From contig CANUEZ040000156.1 of NCBI GenBank assembly GCA_948099385.1, forward strand, positions 4,402,001 through 4,466,000: a DNA stretch of 64,000 nucleotides. Direction: 5' to 3'. The position numbers and the translations under genes are program-made. The notes under the pieces are model-generated. The model searched no databases and was not told where the DNA came from. It saw nothing but the letters and a program-made list of their open reading frames with translations. Source of the stretch: Fasciola hepatica (Eukaryota > Platyhelminthes > Trematoda > Plagiorchiida > Fasciolidae). This document shows, one piece after another, positions 23,869 through 35,099 of this stretch; position 1 is the stretch's first letter; each line of letters begins with the position of its first letter.

Positions 23869-24189
23869 CACTGCCTGGTGATAATCGATCGAGTTCCCTA
23901 TATCTTTATTGAGAAGATTATCTTTAAACTTATTGACAGAAATATTCAGTAGCGCGTAGCGGAACCACAAGATATTTCTGGACAATCAGCACCCGCTGCA
24001 AACCGAGTAGTCTTTCTGCTATTCCTACCGGAAAATGTTTTCCTTCTCGACTTATCCCCTCTTGCAATGATATTCATGGGAATTCTTCTATTCTATGCCT
24101 CGCTTGTATATTGATGAACGAAGAGAGAGGGAGAGAGTGGTAACAATTTTGCACTAATATATGCCTACATTTTGATCTTTATTCTATAT

Positions 24190-24475
24190 ATCATTCTTTT
24201 TTTACATGTTTGCGCATGAGTGCAGCGGACGGGGTATATACCACATAGCCACGAGGGCCCACTGCATTATTAGGGATAACCGGTAACCGAACCCTGAGAC
24301 TCGGAGTGGAGAAGAACCACATAAGGTCCCACTAGGTCAGGTGTGGTAACGATCTGGACGACGATGGATTACTGTCTACCACCAAAGTAACCGGTGATGG
24401 CGGGGAAACGAACCGCGGACCTCCGAGGTAGCAAGCAAACGTTCTAAACCGCTCGACCACTACCGGTCCGAATTT
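24190..24475 (-). repeat. tRNA(Ser)-like SINE, near full length
   Basis: Read on the minus strand it starts GGTAGTGGTCGAGCGGTTTA (box A-like), has GGTCCGCGGTTCGTTTCC (box B-like), and then a body with GTGGGACCTTATGTGGTTC, GGTTATCCCTAATAATGCAG and CTGCACTCATGCGCAAAC. Partial copies of the body occur at 25485-25605, 52640-52760, 59815-59950 and 63963-64000. Confidence 0.65.
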
Positions 24476-24479
24476 AATC

Positions 24480-26995
24480 CTTTTATTGAGCGAATGTCTT
24501 GACTGCTATCTGAGCATATGGACTTACAAAAAAATACAGTTTTTCCAGTGCACTAGCAAGTTCCAACGAGCTTGACCTATTTGATCTAGAGATATTTTCA
24601 CAAAAAGCCCGTGCTTTGTGTCCATTCGCTATGCAAACACTATGAATTTCAGATTGTTTTGCCTAGGCGGTTGAGAATAGTAAACGAAATGCTACCTCTT
24701 CTCTGGATATTGCCCATTAGAAACTGTAGCAGCCTTCTACGTATTCCGCTTATTATCCATAAAGAGACAAACCAACGGTTAGCGCTAGTGATATCGAGAC
24801 CGGCTAAATTTCCCTGTCCCACACGCATGCCTAAAATCAACAGCCAGATTACGATCGATAATCAGCCGCACTGAGATTTGCTGTTGTCCGTAGCTTTTGT
24901 ACACGGATGTGCTCATTCACTCGCCCAGCTTTCAATCAACTCCTGTGTGCCTCGTGGGCCTTGTAGATGCTGAGTCTTTTGACGACAGGTGGATTGAATT
25001 TCGATATCGAACGGAGCCGAGCACAGTTCATGATCCTTTATGCCTCACGTGACATGTTTGCAACGTGTTGAAATCAAGCAAGGTGCCAACGAAAGCATGG
25101 AAAAAACGCCAGGGGCAGTAAAGCACAGCAGAGAGCGAAGACAGCGGTGGTAAATAGTTAGTAGAAAGGATAACGTCTTGTTTCTTGTTTCTTCATCGTA
25201 GACATTTTGTGTTTGATAGTTTGCGTTACTACGATACACGGGAGTTCAACAGACAGACCGTACAGCATTCGCCCCACTGAATCATATCCCTAACCGCACC
25301 TATTAACCTCCCTAGCCAGTGACAACCTTCATCCCTTGAGCCTCCTAGGAAGGCCAGAAGCACCAACCGAAACTAATGCTGGTGCCTCTGCGCCAAATCA
25401 TTGTTTGACAGCCGCGTTGCCTCCTCCAACCTCGGCGAGCTCCTGTGAATACACCAAAGAATAAAGTCCAGCAAATTACCACGCTTGACTTACGTAGTTC
25501 TCCATTCACAGTCTCATGGGTGTAGTTACTGACTATCCACGATAGTGCAGCGGGCCTTCAGGCTCTTGGGTGCATCCATTCCACTGCACTCATGCAAAAT
25601 CATGGAACAAAAAAAATCACAAACTAAGTGCGGTTGACTTCTTCAGTTGTCAGTTTTTCGACTGCTTCATTCATAAAAATGTCACCAATTCTTGTTCCAT
25701 GGTCGTCACGTATAAATAACGCATCTTGCGTTTTCGGCGAGGATAGGTTTTACATTGGTCCGGCTCAGTATCATACTTTTAAGTTACTCACCACTCAGGA
25801 TCGCGATGTCAAAACTGCTTATTTCTTTCAATAATTTAGACCCAAAGATGTGTTGTGGTATACGGATGAGCCGCGATTGTCACCATCAGTCCATTAAGTT
25901 CAACTGACGAGACATCACACAGTGCGACTGAAGTTGTTCTATGCTGTACGACCAGAAACATCAATAAGTGCTTGTATACACCATGTTTGATACGGCGTGC
26001 CTGTTATCGCACTCACTTTTGTTCGTGTGTTCCAACCTGTCACATGGTCCGTGACCTTTGGACGCATTTGAACTTATTTCGTGACTGCGAGTAACCCACA
26101 TTCCCGATTAGCGTTGACCTGGTTGCCTCTGTATTTTTACCAATATAAATCCACCAAATCCCTTCCTTCTAGATACCAAGATGTGTTGTGTTGACGAGTT
26201 AGCAGACCTTGTAATCTAAAAAAAAAATTCACGGCACCATGAAGGAGGCCAAACAAACCTGAACGATATCAGAATTGAGTAGGCTCAGTGTGGGCAGATA
26301 ATAACCCCATACTCATATATATTTTTAGTAGTTAGTCACAAAACCGAAGTGTGAATAATATGAATCGAAGTACGTAGAAGTGAGGGTATAGATGACTAAC
26401 TGGTTGAACGAACAAACCATAAATGCGGCAGTTCTACTACACTTACTGAGCGTGACAAACGATATTATCAATCAAGGAGGAAGTCTAAGTTATCCAAAAT
26501 TACCAATGCACACCAAAGAAGTGTACGGTTTGGACATGGGCAACGCATGACATACAACAAACCTGAATGACAGCCAACACATAATGATAAATAGGGAGAA
26601 ACAACTAGTTGCTGTTTGACAGTAATCTATTGTCGATTGACCTATTGGTGATCCACTCCAACTCAAGCCCCAGGGTCAGGTTAGCGGTTATCCTAACAGA
26701 GCATTCATACGTGAGCATGCAGTAAAAATAGGAATAAAAACGTATTGCCAACTTAAAGAGGGTATCAAATGGACTCTAGTAAGTTACCCCGATTAGATTC
26801 CTTGCCGGACTGATTTTCCACTCGGAACCGGATTTCTAGTTGGTGGTTGCGTTTGATTCAGTTTTATAAAGCGTATTTTGGACGATACCCCGACTCAATT
26901 TTGTGTTGCTTAAGAGGAATAAACCTCAGTAACAATCACTGGAAATGTTACTAGATGCGGATTGAGAACTGAAACAGCCTCTGGCACTGTGATGC
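24480..26995. other. intron sequence, no gene seen
   Basis: Part of the intron between RasGAP exons 10 and 11. Apart from the SINE body at 25.5 kb I recognise nothing. The plus-strand open frames here lack support. Confidence 0.5.
25485..25605 (+). repeat. SINE body fragment
   Basis: Shares GCAGCGGGCCTTCAGGCTC and CACTGCACTCATGCAAAA with the body of the 24.2-24.5 kb SINE. Confidence 0.5.
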
Positions 26996-27083
26996 ATTAC
27001 TAATCTGCATACACTGGCATATAACCTGTTAGAATCAGACCCAACGGAATGCTATAAATATCATCATACGTTGACTGACGTAC

Positions 27084-28361
27084 ATCGGTTCGGAATGATG
27101 TGATTCCTTTTTCGTCTGGAGTAGGACATTTTAGTGAACCATTCCTTCTCGGGATTCGCAAATTCAGTCCCTCTACGGTAGCGTGCACAGTGGTAACTAG
27201 TGCAGTCGTGTCACTATCTGTCGAATTTGGACGATGTGTTGAATGAGCTCTTGTCGGTGCGGCCACACGGGGCCCTAATGCATCTATTGGTTCACTAGAG
27301 AGCGTGACAAGACTTCCACCGTAGCCGGCTGGTGTCGCGCTGGTGTCCATAACCGAGAAGGATGGATTTGGGGATGAATCATCGCGAGGACTGCTCACTT
27401 GTGCTGCAGCCGGGTCGGAGGTAATGGAGGCTCGACGTCGTGGGAGTCGTACGAGAGAGAACACAGCTTCCACTGCCTTCCCATTCGCTAGATTAACGTA
27501 AGTGTGGCGCCTTGCAGATCGTGGAGTGGCTACCTTTGCACGCATTGGAGTCGCTTGGGATGCTGGAGGCGAACGAGGGTCTTTTGGAGGCAAATCAGCC
27601 TCATCCAATGAGCTGAACAATGGTGGGGATATTGCAGTTGGACGGGGTTCATGAAATGCATAAAGTGGATTACTCATAGCCAAAGCTGAACATGGATTGG
27701 ATGGTCGCCGTAAGCCTGAACTTAATTCCGTATCAGCTGAGACTAGCTGACAATCATAAGAGAGACCATACGGTATACTTGAATTCCCAACGGCTGTTGT
27801 ATCATGACTACGAAGAGACTGATAACCAGACGAACTTGAATGAGTTGCGTACATGTGTGTGGAATGAGCTTGGTTCTCAGAACTAACCAAGGGTACAAGG
27901 CCATTCGAGTGCATGAGTGGTATCATCTGAATAGGCTCTGGGTTAGCAGATAGGACAGATTCAGGGATACTAACAACAGAAGGCAAATGTATGTCCCTGT
28001 CCATAGTCCATAAAATGCCGTCATCTGTCATTTGTTTGGAATTCGTAGATCCTTGAGGTACAGAAACATCAACAGATTTGACCATGGATTGCTGTTCCAC
28101 GCCATTTGGGGTATATGGTGGCGGTAACGGGATCTGCTCGTAGCCGGGATATGGCTTCTTCAAACTGTCCGCAGTTACTGTTCCAATCGGTATGGAACAA
28201 TCCTGTTTAGAGACTGAGGGAAGCTGGTTGTGCACATGACGTGATCCTTCGCTGCCGCTTCGAGTTAGTTCCGAACCGCTGCAGCTCCGAACAGGGTGCG
28301 AAATCGTAGATGGACTGCCACAACTGACAGATACAAATGCTTTTTGGCTAGGACTTCGGGG
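27084..28361 (-). CDS. RasGAP exon 10: long Ser/Pro-rich region with a PPxY motif
   Basis: The largest exon, about 426 codons in phase 0. The acceptor follows a long pyrimidine tract (CCTTCCCCCACAG) next to a poly-C/G run. The protein is low-complexity, rich in Ser, Pro and Thr, as expected for the proline-rich region of DAB2IP/SynGAP. IPLPPPYTPNG contains PPPY, a PPxY motif that WW domains can bind. It also has the basic patch LVRLPRRRAS and RIPRRNGS, which look like basophilic kinase sites. The exon end is the least certain junction: I chose GTACGT after 27084, which keeps phase 0. The frame stays open to a stop at 27000-27002, so an isoform ending there is possible. Confidence 0.75.
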
Positions 28362-28925
28362 CTGTGGGGGAAGGGGGGGGGGGTAAAGCGTAAAAAGACG
28401 GAAAGCATTTTGTATACATGATTATGCTACTACAGTTGAAATCAGACAGTGATTTATTTATAACAAATGACGTGTGAGTTGGGGTGTGCAATCGCTCATG
28501 ATAGAAGCTATATTTCTCTTGGGATTCGAATTACTTTCAGTCAGATAGTGCGTAGGAAGACCTCATCTGTGTAGATCAGTCAGCTTGATTTATAAGCCTC
28601 GATTGATGGTGAGATTTTTGTTTAAAAACAAACCAACAGTTTTTAGGCAGCTATCAATGAAAACTCATGTGAGAAAAATTTCAGACTTTTTCACTCATCA
28701 AAAGTTTTGCATTCCACTATAAACTATATAAGGGCTTAAGTTTTTCTCAACGTGAACATTTTGCATGATAACCATGTAAAATTAATGATAGAACTATGTG
28801 CGTGGATGAGGCGTCTTCTATCAAAAATTAGAGCTTGTCCATCGATTCGGTCAAAAAGTGAATAACGAAAACGACAACAACAAGAGGCGAAAAATCAAAA
28901 ACGACATATAATAATCAGCACGCAC

Positions 28926-29354
28926 CATTTCTAGTGGTGGAACATAAGGGCGTGGACTGAGTCTGTGAAGAACGTTTGATTGGCTGCTCGTGTGTTCCGA
29001 CACACTGTCATCCTGTGGCTCCTGAACATTTGTGTCGACTGTCCAATCACTATTTTGCTTTGGCCGTACTTTCCCGGGTTGATGATCGGATACGGCTAAA
29101 TCAGTCCGAGTTAAGGTATCTGAATGCGATTGTTTCATACGAAATGGAGTGGAAACGGTGGTAGATGGGATGAAATTAGCCGCTGAAATGTAGAAATTCG
29201 ATTGAACAGGTGTTTGCGATGAATCTGCTTTTTGCCGACTTGACGAAGTGAAGTCTTGAGGCCACCAGCTTGAGCTTGGTTCGACCCCAGATTTAAGGAA
29301 GAAATCGATTTCTTCCAACACCGGTTTTATCTTTGTCACTTGTGGCGACGCGTT
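28926..29354 (-). CDS. RasGAP exon 9: end of the conserved post-GAP segment and Ser-rich region
   Basis: A 429-nt phase-0 exon (acceptor ACTCTTCTAG, donor GTGCGT). It opens NASPQVTKIKPVLEEIDFFL, corresponding to the 'LxKLGPLPRxLxDIxxAL' stretch of SynGAP-type proteins. The rest is Ser/Thr/Gln-rich, probably disordered, and ends YVPPLEM. Its upstream border is only about 220 bases from the left arm of the large inverted repeat. Confidence 0.85.
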
Positions 29355-29577
29355 CTAGAAGAGTAAACAAATATTCTGGATGTATCAACAGTACAACTAC
29401 GTAATTTAAATCTATCAAGGGTTTTCCTGGAGTCGTCATGGACACTTATACGGATTTTAAGTAAATGCAGTTCAGTTAGACTACTTTCTGCAGTTGAAAT
29501 CGAAGTCAAACAGATTGTTAGTGTGGCAGACTCGTGAAAATACACATGCACGTGCGTTCATCGGGAGGTGAGACACC

Positions 29578-30855
29578 CCTGAAGCTTCGAATTGCTAATA
29601 CTACTACTGAAAACAGCAACAGTAGCTAGATTTTAACTTTTTCTGATTTCTCGCGAGGAAAATTGCATTACATTGTCCGTTTGAGAAAACGGTGAACAAC
29701 ACAGGAGTTTGCAAATCATACGCTAAAAGGTGCTATCATTAACCACAGAGTGATCAGATGAGTCTGTCTACGCAAGTCGATTAGACCGTTAGTGGTACAC
29801 AAACCAACATAAACTCGTTCACTGTGAATAAACTAGTCATGTTGGTCGATGTAGCAGCACCTTAGGTAGGACGCCCACGTCGAATAGCAATATATACAGC
29901 GTCTGATCAGTGGTATGTCATCCATTAGCACAGCGTTTGTCGTTAAACAATTTGTGCAATAATCTCGTATATTCACTTCGGTCTCCTGAATGTTACAGAT
30001 TTCAATGAATCAAGTTCAGTTAGGAAAACCATTACCGGTTCACGGATTGCGGCTGTTCTGACTGCTGATACTCGGCAGAAACTTAAATAAGAGGTCAAAG
30101 TTTTCAGCAGTATGTCAAAGTAGGGATAGAAGTAAAAATATTGATAGCAATGTGAAGGTGAGGTTTGTGAGTACAAAAGTCTCGCTTGTTACTGTACGTG
30201 GTAGTATCTTCCTGCCTATGATCAATGGTAGTATGAATCTCCTGGATGTCAGACTCTGGCCTGGCTGTTAATACTCTTCATCCATCTTATTGACTGCCCA
30301 CTTAACGGCGCTTACCATATCAAGGCTGATAGCTTTGATCCCTTATTCAAGTTTCTGCCGAGAATCAGCAGTCAGAACAGCCGCAATCCGTGAACCGGTA
30401 ATGGTTTTCCTAACTGAACTTGATTCATTGAAATCTGTAACATTCAGGAGACCGAAGTGAATATACGAGATTATTGCACAAATTGTTTAACGACAAACGC
30501 TGTGCTAATGGATGACATACCACTGATCAGACGCTGTATATATTGCTATTCGACGTGGGCGTCCTACCTAAGGTGCTGCTACATCGACCAACATGACTAG
30601 TTTATTCACAGTGAACGAGTTTATGTTGGTTTGTGTACCACTAACGGTCTAATCGACTTGCGTAGACAGACTCATCTGATCACTCTGTGGTTAATGATAG
30701 CACCTTTTAGCGTATGATTTGCAAACTCCTGTGTTGTTCACCGTTTTCTCAAACGGACAATGTAATGCAATTTTCCTCGCGAGAAATCAGAAAAAGTTAA
30801 AATCTAGCTACTGTTGCTGTTTTCAGTAGTAGTATTAGCAATTCGAGGCTTCAGG
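29578..30855. repeat. large inverted repeat: two ~500-bp arms, ~270-bp spacer
   Basis: Left arm 29578-30083 and right arm 30353-30855 are reverse complements. Reading base by base I found one mismatch near the outer end (GAAGCTTCG versus GAAGCCTCG) and one near the inner end (GATACTCGG versus GATTCTCGG), with about 480 bases between them identical. The spacer's edges keep a diverged inverted similarity. It lies between RasGAP exons 8 and 9. It carries no open frame of note, and I see no target-site duplication. Confidence 0.95.
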
Positions 30856-30859
30856 AACG

Positions 30860-31935
30860 TACCAGTTCCCAAAGAACACCCCGTACATTGGGTTGAAATG
30901 GTTTTCTTGACTTGCAACACGTTCAGTTACTCGTGATTTACCAAGAAAAAAGTCACAGATTTCGGAAACCAATACGAAACAAGCGGTAGCACTAAGACTA
31001 CGAAAAATATCGATTCGGTGCTTGTTGGGACCCTACTCTGGCAATTAATTACCGTTAGCAGGAACTGATGAAAATGAATCTGTAATTGATACTAACAACG
31101 TTACCATTCGGTGGGTTTGGAAGTGCTAGCAGGCCTCTGATAGGGCCAATCTCCACGGTCCGAAAAGTATTCAGTTTTGTGAAGACATGATTTATGTTTA
31201 GATATTCTGTCGCATAGTAAGCCTATGCTTTCGAGATTTAATTATGAAATACAACTTTAACTACTCTGTACGTAGATCATAAACCCTTCTGAACCCTACT
31301 TAGATTCAAGGACGAAAACTCTGAAGGCATTCATCGTATTGATTGCATTTGTCGGTGTATAATTTTGTACAGTTTACTTTTTGCGGATTTTTTTTAGACA
31401 AAGCGATGTATGTTCCCCTGTTGGCAAAATTATGCAGTATGATGACTACGGTACTTCTTTCATCAAAGTGATGAATCCGACCAGAGAATTTCACCCAGAT
31501 ATCAACCTCAAGACAGATCTACCAGCTTTTATCGTAAACCGTAGTATGTTGAGTCAGTGATCTTCCGCTGGGGTTGCACTTGTTTGATATAAAACCGCAA
31601 AAACACCGAGAGCATCGTGAGCCGAGCCCAGTATCTCATCGAGTTCCCACACTCACATTAATCGAACACTAATATGGCCCATATTTTGAACCTTACAACA
31701 CTGTAGTGGCCAGGATCTAGGTCGCCATACTGATGTTCCACCGACGTAAGTGTTGGTACTTATTGATGCACTAACTGAGCCTCGGCTCATGGAGGATCTT
31801 CCTTTCTTGTGTTTTTGTAGACTGAACACGTACAACCGTCCGGCGGAAGATCACTGATCCCTGCGTGTTACAACACTGTTGTGGATCTGATGACCTGGAG
31901 GATGGTATGTTTTGCTGAAAAACGCTGAGATCTGG
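30860..31935. other. intron sequence, no element recognised
   Basis: Between the inverted repeat and RasGAP exon 8. Nothing recognised in either strand. Confidence 0.4.
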
Positions 31936-32117
31936 ATTTAATAGCTAAGCGTTTCCGGAAGTATTAACAAGTCTAGGACATGATCGGACTTATGCGCATG
32001 ATTAAACTCTCTGATGTTATCCAGCGTAGGCACATTACATATGAATTTAATCCCGCTTCGAACAACGCAAAACACAGAGAGTAAACAGTAACGGTAACAC
32101 GGACTCTGAACACGTAC

Positions 32118-32372
32118 CGCAATCGGTATTTTTTGCATCGCTTCAGACAGCTGTAAGTGGCACAGGGCCAAACACAAAGCCAAATCCATGTAGCTTCCCG
32201 TTTGCGACCCCGCAACAGGGCAGGGCAATTGAGGCAGTGGGAGTGGGATCCGCGATAACCCTTCGGCATCAGAATGCGTCACAAAACCAGCTTGCTTATC
32301 CGAGTCGGTCTGAGACACTAATCGATTAGAATGATTGCCACTCGGTATCCTGGCAATGCTTCGCGTCAAAAG
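32118..32372 (-). CDS. RasGAP exon 8: conserved post-GAP segment, first part
   Basis: A 255-nt exon in phase 0 (acceptor TATTTTTCAACAG, donor GTACGT). It begins LLTRSIARIPSGNHSN. Its last third reads GSYMDLALCLALCHLQLSEAM, which matches the family's 'YIDLGREL-xx-LH-xx-L-x-E' helix just after the GAP domain. The homology is weaker than in the GAP exons but continues in register into the next exon. The exon lies alone between the retrotransposon-filled intron and the 29.6-30.9 kb palindrome. Confidence 0.85.
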
Positions 32373-33120
32373 CTGTTGAAAAATATAGATTTGAGGGCGG
32401 CGGATGGAAAAGAGTTTCATCAAAGACACGATTACACAAACTTGGATAGAAATATTTAGGTGAATATTCTTCAGGACATCAAATAAAATATTAGAATAAC
32501 CAAGGTTACAAGCCATCAAAAAATTTCGATGCTGGATTGAATATGTTAAAAAGAACCATTGAAACAGTGTAGACAACTTAAGGAAAAGAGTAGGGGACGT
32601 AATTTCCATTTAATTATTAGATTCAAAAGGAAGTCAGAAGTAGCTGTGGATGAGTTACTTTTAGCAATCAGAATTACCGGCCCAATTATTTCGTGTTACA
32701 TAAATGCGACCGTTATTAGACTGGTAAAAACCGACAGATTAAAGTTATTCACGTCACCACTATATTCCGCCATATAAATTTCGATAATCACGCAGTATTT
32801 CATTTTCAATACATATATCATGTATTTGCTTTGATATACAGATATGAGATTCATCAGTATTAGGGAAAGCAGGAAAAATATTATTGTTCCATTTCATTCT
32901 ACTAACGGCTTATCCTACCCTGTTGTTCTTCTTTCCTCGTGCAATATTTTATGTCATTTTGTCTGTCAGGGTTCAAGAGACAGACCATATAGTGCTCCTG
33001 TCATTGAGTTCATTCTGAGCCACGTCCCTCAAAGTCTCAGACCAAAAAAATCCTCATTCGTTGGGCGGGAAGTATCGACGGAAGACAATACAGATTCTAG
33101 CTTCTTCATACTTCTACTCC

Positions 33121-33255
33121 AATTCATAACCTGACCACTGCGTTGTTTCTTCAAGCCTTGTCCATCACGGAAAGGTAGGTATACGCATAACATGTCTAGA
33201 CCATCGGAAACGGTGTAGAGCGATCAATCTGACCAAAAATCAACTATCCTTACCT
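33121..33255 (-). pseudogene. RTE-like C-terminal scrap
   Basis: The minus strand encodes IALHRFRWSRHVMRIPT-like sequence, corresponding to 'LRWLGHVLRMPxHRLP' at the RTE C-terminus; related to 37240-37476. Confidence 0.5.
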
Positions 33256-33979
33256 GATGCCCCAGTGTGGTAGGGGTGAATATTTTCAGGCTTCGGGATG
33301 GCTACTCGCCCTAAACGCCTCTCGAAATGTTCCCAAATAACAGTACATCTCAAACAGCCTCTGCTAAGGAAGTCCTACACACTGCCTTCTCGTGGTTTGG
33401 GTTTTATAACCAAAGTGAGAGGACGAAGGCGAATGTACGGCACTCTCCACCGGCTTGACCGATAAACAGTCTAAGGGAGTTGGCTAAACTCTGATTCCAA
33501 GACCAACCACGGACGGCGTACGAAGCACACAACAGCACGCTCACCGGCATCTGTGGCGCAGGGGTGTTCTCGGCACCCAGGATGTTTAGGCTTTTCCGAA
33601 GGGCATATGAACTAAGTAGTCAGTCACCAACCCCCAATGGGTTTCGGACCCCGCACTCCGTCCCGCTGCCTTGCGGGTTAGGCTTTGGATAGCTAGAGGC
33701 TCCGAATTTGACCCTTAAGAATATCACCTGCTTTGGCCAATGGAACTTAGTACTGCGCCCGCAAAGTAAACCATGGAATCTCACACAAATTCGCTTTCGT
33801 GTCACGCTCACGCTCCTTCGCCATAGTATGGTCATAGGCTTGTCAACTACCACACTCCTAACCCACTCCTCTCTTTCCACCTCTCCAGCTATTTTATATG
33901 CCAGCCACGTCACTTCACCACGTAGAAACCGTCCCGCTACCGGCGCCGGTTGCCACCATATTTCCGCTAGAACCGTCAC

Positions 33980-34860
33980 CTCGAACACTGCTGCAACAAA
34001 AATCACACCACAGAGCCCACCTTCCTTAAGTGTACGCACGTTTATGCAAATCGGACAACAGGCGAGTCTAGTTCGAACACTGGAATCACTCTCGATCAAT
34101 ATCTGCTGCCTGTCAGAGACAAGACTGCAAGACGCAAGCTCCAAAGTACGACTACCGCTCCCACCTAATCCCAGTACCGAGTTCCATCTACGCTTGTCTA
34201 GCGACTCGGATGCTACACCAATCGGTCAGGCCGGTGTTCGAACTGCTCTGACCCGTAGAGTTGATGCAGTCATGTCAGACTGGACTCCTGTCAATAGCCG
34301 AATTTGCGTAGCCTGGCCCCGACGTTTTTGATGAGTAACTAGACATCGAGATCGCACGCGCAGCTTGTTCGGTATTCCTGCCTATGTCCCGACAGACTGT
34401 AGTCCAGAGACAGCCAAAGATGAACTCCACCAGCTGCTTCATGTGCTCTTGGGCACACCGGACAGATACCATGGTCCTCGCTGGAAATCTCAACTCGCGC
34501 TTCGGCCGCCTGACGGCAAGTGAACGTCTTCTAGAAGTACATTTTGGCCGCGACTCCAATCGTCCAGACAATGGGGACAGACTGTTGACAATGTGCTGAT
34601 CACCAGCTTTTGCTACCAAGCACAAACTTTCGCAACTCCAAAGGACGCACCGCTGCCTGGCGTGGCCTTTCCTCAATACAAGAATGGTCTCAAATCGATC
34701 ATGTAGCGATTAGTTACCGCTGGTGCGGTTGCGTGCCAGACTGTCGCTATTACTGGTCAACCTATCTTGATTACGATCACGCATTAGTCCGCGCTATAAT
34801 ATGCTTGCGATTTGGGGGTTCGAAGATTTCGAATCATGCTCGCCTAAATATCAAAAGCTG
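33980..34860 (+). pseudogene. RTE-like endonuclease domain
   Basis: Frames contain QASLVRTLESLSINICCLSE and TRLQDASSKV (the 'CxSETRL' endonuclease motif), GVRTALTRRVDAVMSDWTPV, MVLAGNLNSRFGRLTASERL (GDxNAxxG equivalent, catalytic Asp replaced by Asn) and WSQIDHVAISYRW (the 'xQIDHVxxS' motif with the catalytic Asp and His). Split by stops at 34329 and 34598. Confidence 0.8.
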
Positions 34861-35099
34861 AACGACCCTCTAGTGCTGGAATCCTTTCAGATTACGCTGG
34901 CCAAGACACTGGAATCCACTGCCCCACCTAATCTTGAAAAGAACTAGGAATGGCTGAAAAAACCTTACTGAATGCTGGTTTGGTTAGCTGTGGTACGGTC
35001 CGCTTCATCCAGAGCAGTTGAGTTTCTCCAAACTCCTTGTTGTTTCTTGCTAGCTGCAGACGTCTCCGCTGATGTAAGACACAACAAAGCACGTCGTGA

